Of a stretch of DNA of 46,220 nt, positions 17,123-27,000 are shown piece by piece. The stretch comes from Slackia sp. ZJ119 (GTDB taxonomy: Bacteria > Actinomycetota > Coriobacteriia > Coriobacteriales > Eggerthellaceae). The position numbers and the translations under genes were made by a program. The notes beneath the pieces are model-generated. The model was not told the DNA's origin. It saw nothing but the letters and a program-made list of their open reading frames with translations, and did not search any database. The stretch is from NCBI RefSeq assembly GCF_011039175.1, contig NZ_JAAKEN010000022.1:1-46220 (forward strand), read 5' to 3'. Every line of letters begins with the position of its first letter. Position 1 is the first letter of the stretch.

Positions 17123-17974
17123 GTGGGATTTCTTGATGGTCTTGAACGTGGTGAAATCGAAGCTGAGACTGTCGCAGGTTCCAGCGAACAGCTGGCGGCC
17201 GAACCTTCGCGCAACGCGAGAATCGTTGCCATCATCAATCAGAAGGGCGGCGTGGGAAAGTCGACGACCGCCATCAACTTGTCGGCGTCGCTCGGCGTGT
17301 TGGGCAAGAAGGTGCTGCTGGTCGACCTTGACCCGCAGGGCAATTCTTCGAGCGGCCTTGGCATCGAGAAAAGCCAGGTTGAACACTGCATCTACAACGT
17401 GTTGCTCGACGACGTGGCGCTGTCCGACGCGGTCGTCGCAGACGTGTGCGACGGCGTCGACGTGGCTCCCGCCACCATCAACTTGGCCGGCGCCGAAGTG
17501 GAGCTGGTCAGCGAGATAGCGCGGGAAAACCGCCTGAAAGACGCGCTCAAGAGCGCTCGCGGGGCGTACGACTACGTCTTCGTGGATTGTCCGCCGTCGC
17601 TCGGGCTGCTCACGGTCAATGCGCTCGTGGCGGCCGATTCGCTGCTCATTCCCATTCAGTGCGAGTTTTACGCCCTGGAAGGCGTGACAAAACTCCTTGA
17701 TTCGATGAAACGTGTCAAAACCCGCCTGAATCCGTCGCTCGACATCTTCGGGGTTTTGCTGACCATGTACGACGGCCGCACGACGCTGGCGCGGCAAGTG
17801 GCCGACGAGGTGCGTTCGTTCTTCGGCGAGACGGTGTTCGACACGCTTATTCCGCGCACGGTGAAGCTGTCCGAGGCGCCGAGCTTTGGACTTCCCATCA
17901 CTGAATACGATCCCTCTGGCAAGGGCGCCTTGGCGTACGGGGCGCTGGCGAAGGAAGTGGTGCAACGTGGCTAA
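17123..17974 (+). CDS. parA: Chromosome partitioning ATPase ParA (Soj)
   Basis: ParA is a Walker-type ATPase that moves ParB-parS complexes during chromosome segregation and can modulate DnaA. The 283-residue product has a 30-residue N-terminal extension, the deviant Walker A KGGVGKSTT (about 45-53), VDLDPQGNSSSGLG (A' motif), FVDCPPSLGLLTVNAL (Walker B) and the C-terminal RTVKLSEAPSFGLP segment. The start is GTG at 17123 with AAAGGAGG just upstream. It overlaps parB by 8 bp, so translation is coupled. Confidence 0.95.
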   Translation: MGFLDGLERGEIEAETVAGSSEQLAAEPSRNARIVAIINQKGGVGKSTTAINLSASLGVLGKKVLLVDLDPQGNSSSGLGIEKSQVEHCIYNVLLDDVALSDAVVADVCDGVDVAPATINLAGAEVELVSEIARENRLKDALKSARGAYDYVFVDCPPSLGLLTVNALVAADSLLIPIQCEFYALEGVTKLLDSMKRVKTRLNPSLDIFGVLLTMYDGRTTLARQVADEVRSFFGETVFDTLIPRTVKLSEAPSFGLPITEYDPSGKGALAYGALAKEVVQRG

Positions 17975-18980
17975 GGCGAAAGGCAAAGGCGGCTTGGGCC
18001 GCGGACTGAATTCCTTGTTGGGCGGGTCGTTCGACGAGGGGACGCCGATGGAGGGCCGCAATGCCGGCTCGTCGGAAACCGTCGTCATCAATCCTTTGGC
18101 AGCCGAAGAAGGCATCGTGGTGTCGCGTGACCCTGGCCATCCGGCGGGGCCGCAGCGGGAGAAAGAGCCCTTCACCGGCCGCGTCGGCGAGGTGTACGCC
18201 CGCGAGACCGACGAGGTGCCGCTGGCTTCCATCGTTCCCAACCCCGACCAGCCGCGCACGAGCTTCAAGGCTGAGGAGCTGCGCGAACTGGCCGACTCCA
18301 TCCGCAAAGAAGGTCTGCTGCAGCCCATTTTGGTGCGCGAGATGGGCGACGGCACGTACCAGATCATCGCCGGCGAACGCCGTTGGAAGGCGTCGCAGAT
18401 GGCGGGCCTTTCCATGGTGCCGGTGCGCCTGAAGGCCGCCGACGACGAAACGGCGCTCGAGCTTGCCATGATCGAAAACATCCAGCGCTCCGACCTCAAT
18501 CCCATCGAAGAAGCGTACGGATACCGCCGCATGATGGAGCGCCGGGGCATGACGCAGGCCGAAGTGGCCCAGACGGTGTCGAAGGGCCGCTCGACCATTG
18601 CGAACGCGCTGCGGCTGCTCGAGTTGCCGCAGGAAGCCCAGCAGCTGCTGTTTGAAGAAAAGATCACCGCGGGCCACGCTCGTGCCATTCTGTCGATTCC
18701 CACGCCGGAGGGCCGCCAAAAGCTCACCGACAAGCTGAAGGCCGAAAAGTTGAGCGTGCGCGAGGCTGAAGCGATCGCGCGGCTGTTGAGCGGCAAGAAG
18801 ACGGAAACGCCGCCGCGCCCCGAAACGCCGCCGTCGTTCAAGAAGGTGGCGCGGGCTTTAAAGGATTCCCTGCACACGAACGTGAAAGTGCGCACGTCGG
18901 GGGGCAAGAACCGCATCGAGATAGAATTCGCCGACGAAGCGGACCTTGAGCGGCTGTTCGCGCTGCTCGGACAAGAGTGA
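17967..18980 (+). CDS. parB: Chromosome partitioning protein ParB (Spo0J)
   Basis: ParB is a CTP-dependent DNA clamp that loads at parS. The 337-residue product begins with the KGGLGRGLNSLLGG box that contacts ParA and continues, after a 60-residue linker, with NPDQPRTSF, the GERRWKA CTP-binding motif, MIENIQRSDLNPIEEAYGYR, and a helix-turn-helix with GMTQAEVAQTVSKGRSTIAN. The C-terminal dimer domain ends the protein. The start GTG at 17967 lies inside the end of parA. Four parS sites (6741, 14818, 24887, 41531) occur in this window. Confidence 0.95.
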   Translation: MAKAKGKGGLGRGLNSLLGGSFDEGTPMEGRNAGSSETVVINPLAAEEGIVVSRDPGHPAGPQREKEPFTGRVGEVYARETDEVPLASIVPNPDQPRTSFKAEELRELADSIRKEGLLQPILVREMGDGTYQIIAGERRWKASQMAGLSMVPVRLKAADDETALELAMIENIQRSDLNPIEEAYGYRRMMERRGMTQAEVAQTVSKGRSTIANALRLLELPQEAQQLLFEEKITAGHARAILSIPTPEGRQKLTDKLKAEKLSVREAEAIARLLSGKKTETPPRPETPPSFKKVARALKDSLHTNVKVRTSGGKNRIEIEFADEADLERLFALLGQE

Positions 18981-19023
18981 CGCGGTGCCGCAGGCCTGCG
19001 CTTTCGTCAACTGACGCCACGTC

Positions 19024-19048
19024 AAGAGCCGCACGTGTTGCGGCTCTT
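19024..19048. terminator. Bidirectional terminator between parB and the GGDEF gene
   Basis: AAGAGCCGC (19024-19032) pairs with GCGGCTCTT (19040-19048) around a 7-nt loop. The two convergent genes end on either side. T-rich bases follow on the plus strand only weakly. Confidence 0.7.
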
Positions 19049-19067
19049 CTTGCATCCAGGCGTGCTT

Positions 19068-20891
19068 TTAGCGGCTCGTCGGCGCGTCGTCGACGATGTA
19101 GTTGCCCTTTCCTTGGCGTTTCACCTGGTACAGCGCGTGATCGGCGCAGGTGTACAGCTCGTCGAACGTCACGCCTGCCTTCTCGGCGCAGGCGACGCCG
19201 ATGGACAGCGTCAGCTCGTCGGCGGGGTTTGCCACCTGGTCGCTGGGAAAGTCGGCGTAGGCGTCGTTCGAGATGCCTTTGATGATGTGCTCCAGCTTTT
19301 CGCCGCGTCCCACGCCTTGCAGGAACATGGCGAACTCGTCTCCGCCGAACCTCACCACGACGTCTCCTTCGCGGGCGGTCTTTTTCAGGTAGCTTGCAAC
19401 CTGGGAAAGCGCCAGGTCGCCGACGGGGTGTCCGTAGGTGTCGTTTATGGCCTTGAAGTCGTCCAAGTCGATGAACAGGAGCGAGAACGGGCCGTCGCCT
19501 TCGTTGAGGGCATTGGTCATCTTTGCGACGCCCGCCTCTCGGTTGTATGCTCCGGTCATCGCGTCGCGTTCCGCCTTTGTTTGATATAAAAGCTGTCGCA
19601 TCATCATTTCGTGGGTGTCGAGCAGACGCCCGATGAACCGCCTGCTGCCGCCGTCTGGCCCGTCGGGAAACGCGACTGACTGGAAGCGGCACCAGATGGG
19701 GTCGCCTTTCGCGTTGGGAATGGTCATGTCCATGTCCAACGCTTTTTTTCCGGCCGCCGCCGTCCGGTGCGCGACGACGTTGATCACGTCTTTCGCTTTC
19801 GTCTCGAGGCCGGCCAGGTCGGCGAGGCGTTTGACGTCGTCGACGTGCATGTCGCGGCCGAATCGGCTGTAGAAGTCGCCGAACACCTCGGCTGTTTTCG
19901 CGTCGACGTCCACGTCGAGTATCAGGTCGTGCGACATCTCCGAAAGGACGCGCAGGCGGCTGTTGGACCGCATGAGTTCGCTTTGGTACAGCATCTTCTC
20001 GGTGATGTCGAGCACCACGACGTAGAACCACGCCTGCCCCGACGGATCAATGATGTAGCGCCCCCAGTCTTCGACCCACCGGATCTCGCCGTCCTTGCGG
20101 CGTATGCGGTAGGTGACTTTGTCACAGCCCGGTTCAGGGCCCGTGCGGATCTGGCGCCAGATGTCGCGTTCGGTGGCCTCAAGGTCTTCCTCGAGCACGA
20201 TGCCGCGAAACGAGTTGTTCACGTATGCTCGAAGGTCGGCCTCGTTTTCGCAGCCGAACATTTTAACCAGGCCTTCGTTGGCGATGTCGAGCTCTTCGTC
20301 TCCGTCCGCCTTGTAGCGGAACAGCCCGCCCGGCATGCGTTTGAGGAACTGTTCGGCCACGTCGCGGGCGTCCTCAGCCTCTTTTCGCGCCGCTACGGCC
20401 TCTCGGTGCTCCCGTTCTGCCTGCTTGAAGGCTTGTTTCGCGATGCTATGCTGCTGCACGGCTTCGATGTGGGCCTGCTCTGTTTCCTGAAGCGCCGCTT
20501 GCAGGCGAAGCCGGGCCTCGTGCAGGCGAATGACGTTCGTGACGCGACGGTGCGCGAACTTCGTGTAAGGACGCACGATGACGTCGGTGGCGCCGGTGTC
20601 GTACCCTTCTTCGAGCGCGTCGTCTTCCAGGTCATCGACGACCAGAAACGCCGGCAGCTCTTCTTGGGTGTAGTGGCTGCGAACCAGTTTCAGCGCCGTG
20701 ACGGCGTCTGCGTGGGAATCGATGAAGTCGATGAGGACGGCCCCCAGCCGATCCGGCCTGTCGTCAAGAAGAGCCTTGAAGCCTTCCAGCGTGTCTGACT
20801 GCACCACGTCGTATTGATCGCGAAAATACTCGGCCAGCTCGGCGCGATGGGCGGCGCTCGAGCTGCCGATGATGACGGTGTACCCAGACAT
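19068..20891 (-). CDS. PAS/GGDEF protein, probable diguanylate cyclase with receiver-like N-terminus
   Basis: The 607-residue protein, from ATG 20891 with a GGAGGGGG ribosome binding site, has a response-regulator-like domain (1-125), a helical coiled-coil segment rich in Glu, Ala and Lys (about 125-185), two PAS-like regions (about 190-310 and 320-430) including the PAC-type text RRKDGEIRWVEDWGRYI, and a GGDEF domain (about 440-600). The signature RFGGDEFAMFL near 515 and FIDLDDFKAINDTYGHPVGD are intact, so synthesis of cyclic di-GMP is likely. The receiver has an Asp in VLIDFID but RPYT in place of the usual KP, so phosphorylation is uncertain. No transmembrane segment is seen. It is convergent with parB. 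Confidence 0.9.
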   Translation of the reverse strand: MSGYTVIIGSSSAAHRAELAEYFRDQYDVVQSDTLEGFKALLDDRPDRLGAVLIDFIDSHADAVTALKLVRSHYTQEELPAFLVVDDLEDDALEEGYDTGATDVIVRPYTKFAHRRVTNVIRLHEARLRLQAALQETEQAHIEAVQQHSIAKQAFKQAEREHREAVAARKEAEDARDVAEQFLKRMPGGLFRYKADGDEELDIANEGLVKMFGCENEADLRAYVNNSFRGIVLEEDLEATERDIWRQIRTGPEPGCDKVTYRIRRKDGEIRWVEDWGRYIIDPSGQAWFYVVVLDITEKMLYQSELMRSNSRLRVLSEMSHDLILDVDVDAKTAEVFGDFYSRFGRDMHVDDVKRLADLAGLETKAKDVINVVAHRTAAAGKKALDMDMTIPNAKGDPIWCRFQSVAFPDGPDGGSRRFIGRLLDTHEMMMRQLLYQTKAERDAMTGAYNREAGVAKMTNALNEGDGPFSLLFIDLDDFKAINDTYGHPVGDLALSQVASYLKKTAREGDVVVRFGGDEFAMFLQGVGRGEKLEHIIKGISNDAYADFPSDQVANPADELTLSIGVACAEKAGVTFDELYTCADHALYQVKRQGKGNYIVDDAPTSR

Positions 20892-20992
20892 AAGGACCCC
20901 CTCCGAAAGAGCCGTGCAAGGTACGTTTGCACGCAACTTGTCAGTATAACCGACAAGAGTCCCTTCTTTGGGACAAATACCCGCCGCGCTGA

Positions 20993-21050
20993 AGAAAAAG
21001 GAGCGCCGCCGGGGGGTGCGGCGACGCCCGTCGTCTGGTCGCGGCGGCGC
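20993..21050 (-). terminator. Terminator downstream of rlmN
   Basis: GCGCCGCCG (21003-21011) and CGGCGGCGC (21042-21050) form a stem. On the minus strand it is followed by TCCTTTTTC. It lies directly after the rlmN stop and before the GGDEF gene on the same strand. Confidence 0.7.
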
Positions 21051-21053
21051 TTG

Positions 21054-22091
21054 TTACAGGGCTGATCGCGTGTTTTTCAGCTGGCCGCAGGCCCCGGCGA
21101 TGTCTTGGCCGCGGCTTTCGCGCACGGTGGTTTCCACGCCGGCGTCGCGCAGCGCTTTCTCCCACCGCGCGAACGTGTCTTTTGGGCTGGGCTGGAACGC
21201 CGAGTCGGGCACGGCGTTGACGGGAATGAGGTTCACATGGAACAGCAGCCCCCGGGTGAACGCGATGAGCTCGGCCAGGTCTTCCGGAGAATCGTTGACT
21301 TCGTGGATCATAATATATTCGAGCGTGACGCGACGGTTCGTCTTTTTCTGGTATGCCGCCAGCGCCGCTTTCAGTTCAGACAGCTTCTGGTGGCGCACCT
21401 TCGACATGAGCGAGTCGCGGATCTTCTGGTCGGCCGCATGCAGCGAGACCGCCAGCCCGAACTGCTCGGGCACGTCGGCGAGCGCTTCGATGCCGCTGAT
21501 GATGCCGCATGTGGACACCGTCATCGACCGCGCCCCGATGCCGACGGCGTCCGGGTCGTTCAGGATGCGCAGCGCCTTCAAGACGCTGTCGAAGTTAAGG
21601 AACGGCTCGCCTTGGCCCATGAACACGACGTTGCTCGCGCGGCGTCCGCAGTCTGCCTGGGCCAACAAGACCTGCTCGACGATTTCTCCCGCGGCGAGGT
21701 TGCGAACAAGCCCTGCCAGCCCGGTCGCGCAGAACACGCAGCCCATCGCGCAGCCTGCCTGGGTGGACACGCACAAGGTCAGCCGTTTTTCGTCGTCGGA
21801 AGGGATCGCCACCGTCTCCACCGCCACGCCGTCTGAAAACGCGACGAGGTATTTTCGCGTGCCGTCGGCCGAAACCTGCGTCTCTTCGATGCGGGCGGCT
21901 CGGTAGGGCCACGTCGCGGCCAGCCTCTCTCGCAGCGCGGCCGGCAGGTTCGTCATGGCGTCGTAGTCGGCGGCGTGGTGTTTGTACAGCCACTGATACA
22001 GCTGCTTGGCGCGGAATTTCGGCTGGCCAAGATCGGCCACGAGGCCTTGCAGCTCGGCAAACGACAGGTCTTGTATGGCATTGGCGGTCAT
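21054..22091 (-). CDS. rlmN: 23S rRNA (adenine-C2) methyltransferase RlmN
   Basis: RlmN is a radical-SAM enzyme that methylates C2 of A2503 in 23S rRNA and of A37 in some tRNAs. The 345-residue product has the cluster motif CxxxCxxC as CAMGCVFC (Cys114, 118, 121), the FMGQGEPFLN segment, VSLHAA, and the C-terminal catalytic cysteine in DIAGACGQL. I chose ATG 22091, which gives the common N-terminus MTANAIQDLSFAEL; starts at 22133 would add 14 residues. It is divergent from ddl across a 130-bp gap. Confidence 0.95.
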   Translation of the reverse strand: MTANAIQDLSFAELQGLVADLGQPKFRAKQLYQWLYKHHAADYDAMTNLPAALRERLAATWPYRAARIEETQVSADGTRKYLVAFSDGVAVETVAIPSDDEKRLTLCVSTQAGCAMGCVFCATGLAGLVRNLAAGEIVEQVLLAQADCGRRASNVVFMGQGEPFLNFDSVLKALRILNDPDAVGIGARSMTVSTCGIISGIEALADVPEQFGLAVSLHAADQKIRDSLMSKVRHQKLSELKAALAAYQKKTNRRVTLEYIMIHEVNDSPEDLAELIAFTRGLLFHVNLIPVNAVPDSAFQPSPKDTFARWEKALRDAGVETTVRESRGQDIAGACGQLKNTRSAL

Positions 22092-22178
22092 AGTTTCATC
22101 CGTTCTGTTCGGGCGGTCGGCAAATTCGTCCACTGGCTTTCATATTACCCTGACAAAACGCAGCGAAGATGGCGGATT

Positions 22179-22187
22179 TGCTATACT
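22179..22187 (+). promoter_or_regulatory. Extended -10 promoter of ddl
   Basis: TGCTATACT is a TGn-extended -10, 36 bp upstream of the ddl ATG. No -35 is apparent at the proper distance. Confidence 0.5.
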
Positions 22188-22223
22188 TCGGTCGCACAAC
22201 CCCATGAGGAAGGAAAAAGGCGC

Positions 22224-23192
22224 ATGGCTCTCCCCGTTATTCCCGAAAAATGCTCCGTCGCGGTGATCGCCGGAGGCAAAAGCGGCGAGCGCGAAATTTC
22301 GCTGAAGTCGGGCGAGGGCGCGTCGGAAGCGCTGCGCGAGGCAGGGTTCAACGTGACCGTGCTCGATCCGGCGCGGAAAGAAGACTTGGTCACGCTGGTG
22401 GAGCGCCCGTTCGACGTGGCGTTTTTGTGCCTGCACGGCAAAGGCGGCGAAGACGGCGTGATGCAGGGCTTCCTGGAGACCATCGGATTGCCTTACACAG
22501 GGTCCGGCGTGTGGGCCAGCGCACTTGCCATGGACAAGGCGAAGACCAAGCGCGTGTATGGCCGCCATGGCGTGCCGACGCCGCCGTCGGTGACCGTCTA
22601 CCGCGGCAAGCCGTACGACCTGGACGCCATTTTGGCACAGGTCGGCCCTGACTGCGTCGTGAAAGTCACGAACGAGGGCAGCACGTTGGGCCTGTTCATG
22701 ACGCATACGCCCGATTACACCGAAGCGGCCATCCAAGAGGCGCTGGCGCTTGGAGCCAGCGTGTTGGTGGAAAAGTTCGTCGCGGGCGACGAATACACGG
22801 TGGCGGTGGTGGGCAACGAAAACCCGCGGGCGCTGCCGGTCATTCAAATCATTCCGCAAAACGACTTCTATGACTTCGAATCGAAGTACGCCCCCGGCGG
22901 CTCGACGCATCTGTGCCCGGCGCCCATCGACGAGGCGCTGACCCGAAAGCTGCAGTCGCTGGCGGAGGCGGCGCACGCATGCCTGGAGTGCCGCGGCATG
23001 TCGCGCACCGACTTCATCGTGGAGAAAGACGGCACGGCCTGGGCGCTGGAGACGAACACGATCCCCGGCATGACGGGCACGTCGCTTTTGCCCGACGCGG
23101 CGCGGGCGGCGGGCATCACGTTTCCCGAGCTGTGCACGAAGCTGGTGAACTACGCGCTTGACCTGCCGCAAGAGCGTCAGACGAACCGTTAA
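22224..23192 (+). CDS. ddl: D-alanine--D-alanine ligase
   Basis: Ddl joins two D-alanines for the peptidoglycan peptide stem. The 322-residue ATP-grasp protein shows GGKSGEREISLKSG at the N-terminus, LCLHGKGGEDGVMQG, GLPYTGSGVWASALAMDK, KVTNEGSTLGL, the DEYTVAVVG strand, YDFESKYAPGG, and ETNTIPGMTGTSLLP with the metal-binding residues. YDFESKY keeps the lysine-tyrosine pair of D-Ala-D-Ala ligases, which argues against a D-lactate enzyme, though only weakly. The ATG at 22224 has AGGAAGGAAAAAGG upstream. Confidence 0.95.
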   Translation: MALPVIPEKCSVAVIAGGKSGEREISLKSGEGASEALREAGFNVTVLDPARKEDLVTLVERPFDVAFLCLHGKGGEDGVMQGFLETIGLPYTGSGVWASALAMDKAKTKRVYGRHGVPTPPSVTVYRGKPYDLDAILAQVGPDCVVKVTNEGSTLGLFMTHTPDYTEAAIQEALALGASVLVEKFVAGDEYTVAVVGNENPRALPVIQIIPQNDFYDFESKYAPGGSTHLCPAPIDEALTRKLQSLAEAAHACLECRGMSRTDFIVEKDGTAWALETNTIPGMTGTSLLPDAARAAGITFPELCTKLVNYALDLPQERQTNR

Positions 23193-23271
23193 AGAAAAGA
23201 CCCGCGCTTCGTCGGGCTCGGATTCGCATGGCACGCCGGCCGCGTAAAGCTGACGAAATAAGTCAGCGTTT

Positions 23272-23928
23272 TTACAGCACGCCGCAGCTGCGCAGCGCGA
23301 CCAAGAAGGCGAAGACGACGGCGGCGACCAAGGCCGTGTTGAAGATCCAGCCGGCCGCCAGACAGCCCTTGTTGCCGGCACGGCCGTGTTCGATGAAGTT
23401 TTCGGACGTCTTGCGCCGCTGTTTCATGACGACGGTGCCTTCTTCGCGCTCGGGCATGGGCACGCGTTCGGCCGGCGTCCAGTCGCCCTGATGCTCCAAC
23501 ACGGTTTCGACGCCTTGTTTTCCCAGGTCGACGGCGGGCCGTATGCCTTCTTGCAACAACTTGCCCACGCGTCCGACGAACATTTCCATCGCCGCCTCGT
23601 CGGCCGGGTCGAACGCGATGACGGCGGCTTGGCCCCAGTAAAACCCCGGCTCGGGCCGGTCGGTGAACGCAACGAACGACAGCAGGGCGACCAGTTTCCA
23701 TTCCCGTGCAGACAACAGCTGCAGCTGGCGCGAAACGTGTTCGTCGAAACGGCCTGTCAGCGCCCCGAATCTGTTCTTCATCCAAGCCCGGGTGACTCCG
23801 TCCTCGGTCTCGAATACAATAGAGTATTGATCGCCAACGAGGTTGTCGGCTCCCAACAAGGCGCCGGCGTCCTTTTTGGAGCGCGTCTCGAAACGGGCGT
23901 AGGTTCCGAAATAACGATCTGCAGCCAT
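23272..23928 (-). CDS. Hypothetical protein with C-terminal membrane anchor
   Basis: I do not recognise the family. The 218-residue product starts at ATG 23928 behind an ideal GGAGGAGC ribosome binding site, which makes it a real gene. Residues 1-150 are soluble, mixed alpha/beta in appearance. A single hydrophobic helix (about 190-212) near the C-terminus, preceded by basic residues MKQRRK, suggests a tail-anchored protein with the main domain in the cytoplasm. It is divergent from the exonuclease-helicase gene with a 122-bp gap. No catalytic motif is visible. Confidence 0.75.
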   Translation of the reverse strand: MAADRYFGTYARFETRSKKDAGALLGADNLVGDQYSIVFETEDGVTRAWMKNRFGALTGRFDEHVSRQLQLLSAREWKLVALLSFVAFTDRPEPGFYWGQAAVIAFDPADEAAMEMFVGRVGKLLQEGIRPAVDLGKQGVETVLEHQGDWTPAERVPMPEREEGTVVMKQRRKTSENFIEHGRAGNKGCLAAGWIFNTALVAAVVFAFLVALRSCGVL

Positions 23929-24050
23929 AGGTGCTCCTCCGGGGAAATCTGCTCCGGCGCGTCGCGTCGGAATGAATCAGTGCTTCCTTTAAGGTACCTC
24001 GTTTGGCTGGAAAACGACGAAACAGATGCGACGGATGGCAGAAGCAATCT

Positions 24051-27000
24051 ATGGATAACAAACCCGCGCCGATCCCCTCGGCCTTGATGGAATTTGTCAG
24101 CGACGGAACGCCGCAAGCGGTGTGCGAGCGGTATGCGTCGCTGAAAAGCGTGGCCGAGCTTTCGGATTTCGGCGAGCTTGACCGCAACCTGGTGGTCATC
24201 GACACGGAAACGACGGGCTTTTCGTTCAACCACGACGAACTGACGCAGATCGCCGCCGCGCGTTTGGAATGCGGTCAGATCACCGATTGGTTCGTGACGT
24301 TCGTGAACCCGGGCAAGCCCATCCCTGAGGACGTGGCGTATTTGACGAACATTCACGACGAAGACGTGAAAGACGCGCCGACGCCGCAAAAAGCCCTCGC
24401 CGACCTGGTGGAATTCGTGGGCGATGCGAAACTGGTCGCGCACAACGCCGACTTCGACCGCACGTTCGCAACGCGGCATCCGGAAGGGTATCCGCTGCTG
24501 GAAAACGTATGGATCGACTCGTTGGATCTGGCGCGCATCGCGCTGCCGCGCCTGCGGTCGCACCGCCTGCTCGATTTGGTGAGGGCGTTCGAATGCCCGC
24601 TGTCCACGCACCGCGCCGACGCCGACGTCGAGGCCACGTGCGCCATCTTCCGCATCTTGCTGGCCGCCGTCGCATCGATGCCGCCGGCGCTGACGTGCGA
24701 GATCGCCCGCATGGCTCCGGCCGACCAATGGCCGACCGTCGTGGTGTTTCAAGCGTTTGAGCAGGCCTATCGCGAAGAAGCCCAAGCAAGCGCACAGGCT
24801 GAGCCGGGCGATGGTCCGACCGCGGCGGCGCCTGCTGCCGCCGACGTGTGGGACGAAGGCGCCGCCCTCGGTGAAACGTTCAACGATGTTTCACGTGAAA
24901 CGTTGGCGGCCGACGCCGAAAGCACCGCCGGCGGCGCTGCTGCGGGCGTTGCTGGGCCTGCCGCCGAATTCGCCGACGCCTTCGACGCCCCGCCCGCGCT
25001 GCACCCCGCCGACCTGCGCTTTTCGATGCGCTCGTTGCGGGCGGCCCGCCTGAAGGGCGTGGACTTCCACCCCAAGGCAGCCGATCTTGTGGACGCAGGA
25101 GGCCTGGACGCGACGCTCGACTTCCCCACTTCCGAAGACCTGGACGAGGCGTTTTCCAAAGAAGGCCTTGTCGGCGCCATGTACCCTGATTTCGAGACGC
25201 GCAGCGAACAGCTGGCGATGGCCCAGGCGGTTCGCCGCGCCTTCGAATTGAGCGAAAACCTTGCGGTCGAGGCGGGGACCGGCGTGGGCAAGTCGATGGC
25301 CTACCTGGTGCCGGCGGCGCTGACGGCGCGGAAGAACGACATCGCCGTCGGCATGGCGACGAAGACGAACGCCTTGCTCGACCAGCTGGTCTACCACGAG
25401 CTGCCTGCGCTTTCCGACGCCTTCTCGAAGCTCGACCCTGAAGGCGGTCCGCTCACGTTCGCGCCGCTGAAAGGGTTTGCGAACTACCCGTGCATCCGCA
25501 AGATCGAAAACCTCGTGCGCGACGGCGTGGGCATGCGCGTCGTGCAGAAAAAAGAGGTGTCGCAAGCCCCTGCGCTGGCGGCGCTGCTGTCGTTTGTCGA
25601 GCAGACGGCCTACGACGACATCCATTCGCTCAAGATCGACTACCGGGCGCTGCCGCGCTACCTCATCACCACGAAAAGCCAGGACTGCCTGCGACACAAG
25701 TGCCCGTTCTACGGGGCGCCGTGCTTCGTGTTCGGGTCGCGCTTGCAGGCGGAATCGGCCGACATCGTCGTCACGAACCACAGCCTGCTGTTCCGCGACG
25801 TCGCGGCCGACGGCGGCCTGCTTCCTCCCATCCGCTACTGGGTCATCGACGAGGCCCACAACGCCGAAGCTGAAGCTCGCGGGGCGCTGTCGCTCGAATT
25901 GGACGCCGAGGTCATCTCTGGCATTGCGCGGCGCGTTGCCTCGGACGAAGCGACGCGCAACGTCTTCGTCCGCGCCGAGCGCAAGGCCGCCTCGGATGCG
26001 CAGGGCGGCATGACGCCGGTCGTCGGGCTGGCGGAAAAGGCCCGCTCGATCGGCCGGGACTACGCCGAAAAAGCGGCGCGGTTCTGCGAGGCGTTGAAGA
26101 TGCTGCTGTTCTTCGACGACGCGAAGCACGGCCGCAACTACGAGACCGTCGAGCTGTGGATCAACCCCGATCTTCGCACGACGGCGACGTTCGCCCACGT
26201 GAGAGCAACCGGCGCCGAGCTCATGGCGGAATCCGAGCGGCTCATCCACGCGTGCCAGGAACTGGTCGGCTGCTTGGAGGACGTTGAGGGCATGGCGGCC
26301 GTCCAGCGCGAGATCGCCTCGCTTGCCCTGACGCTGAAAGACCACGTGCAATCGGCGGACCTCATTTTGAACCAGGTGCCCGAAGGCTATGCGTACGCCG
26401 CCGTGCTGAACCGCAAGAAAGACAAGGTGGTCGACAAGCTGCAGGCCCTGCTGCTCGACGTGGGCGACAGGATGAACGAGACGTTCTTCTCGCGCACGAA
26501 TTCGGTGGTCATGACGTCGGCGACGCTGACGGTCGACAACAGTTTTGAAACGTTCGGCCAGGCCGTCGGATGCAACCGCAGCGACGCGTCGCGCACGCGC
26601 ACGCTGCAGCTGGAATCGAGCTACGACTTCGACAGCGCCATGACCATCTACGTGGTCGAGGACATGCCCGAGCCGACGCAACGCACCTATATGAAGGCGC
26701 TCGAAGAGCTGGTCGTGCTGCTTCACCAAGCGCAGCAAGGATCGATGCTCACGCTGTTCACGAACCGCCGCGAAATGGAGCAGTGCTATGAAGCCGTGCA
26801 GCCCGTTTTGAAACAGGACGATCTGCGGCTCGTCTGTCAGAAATGGAACGTGTCGGTGAAAGGCCTGCGCGACGATTTCATGCGCGACGAGCGGCTGTCG
26901 CTGTTTGCGTTGAAGAGCTTCTGGGAAGGCTTCGACGCGCCCGGCTCGACGCTCAAAGGCGTCATCGTGCCCAAGCTGCCGTTCTCGAAGCCGTCCGATC

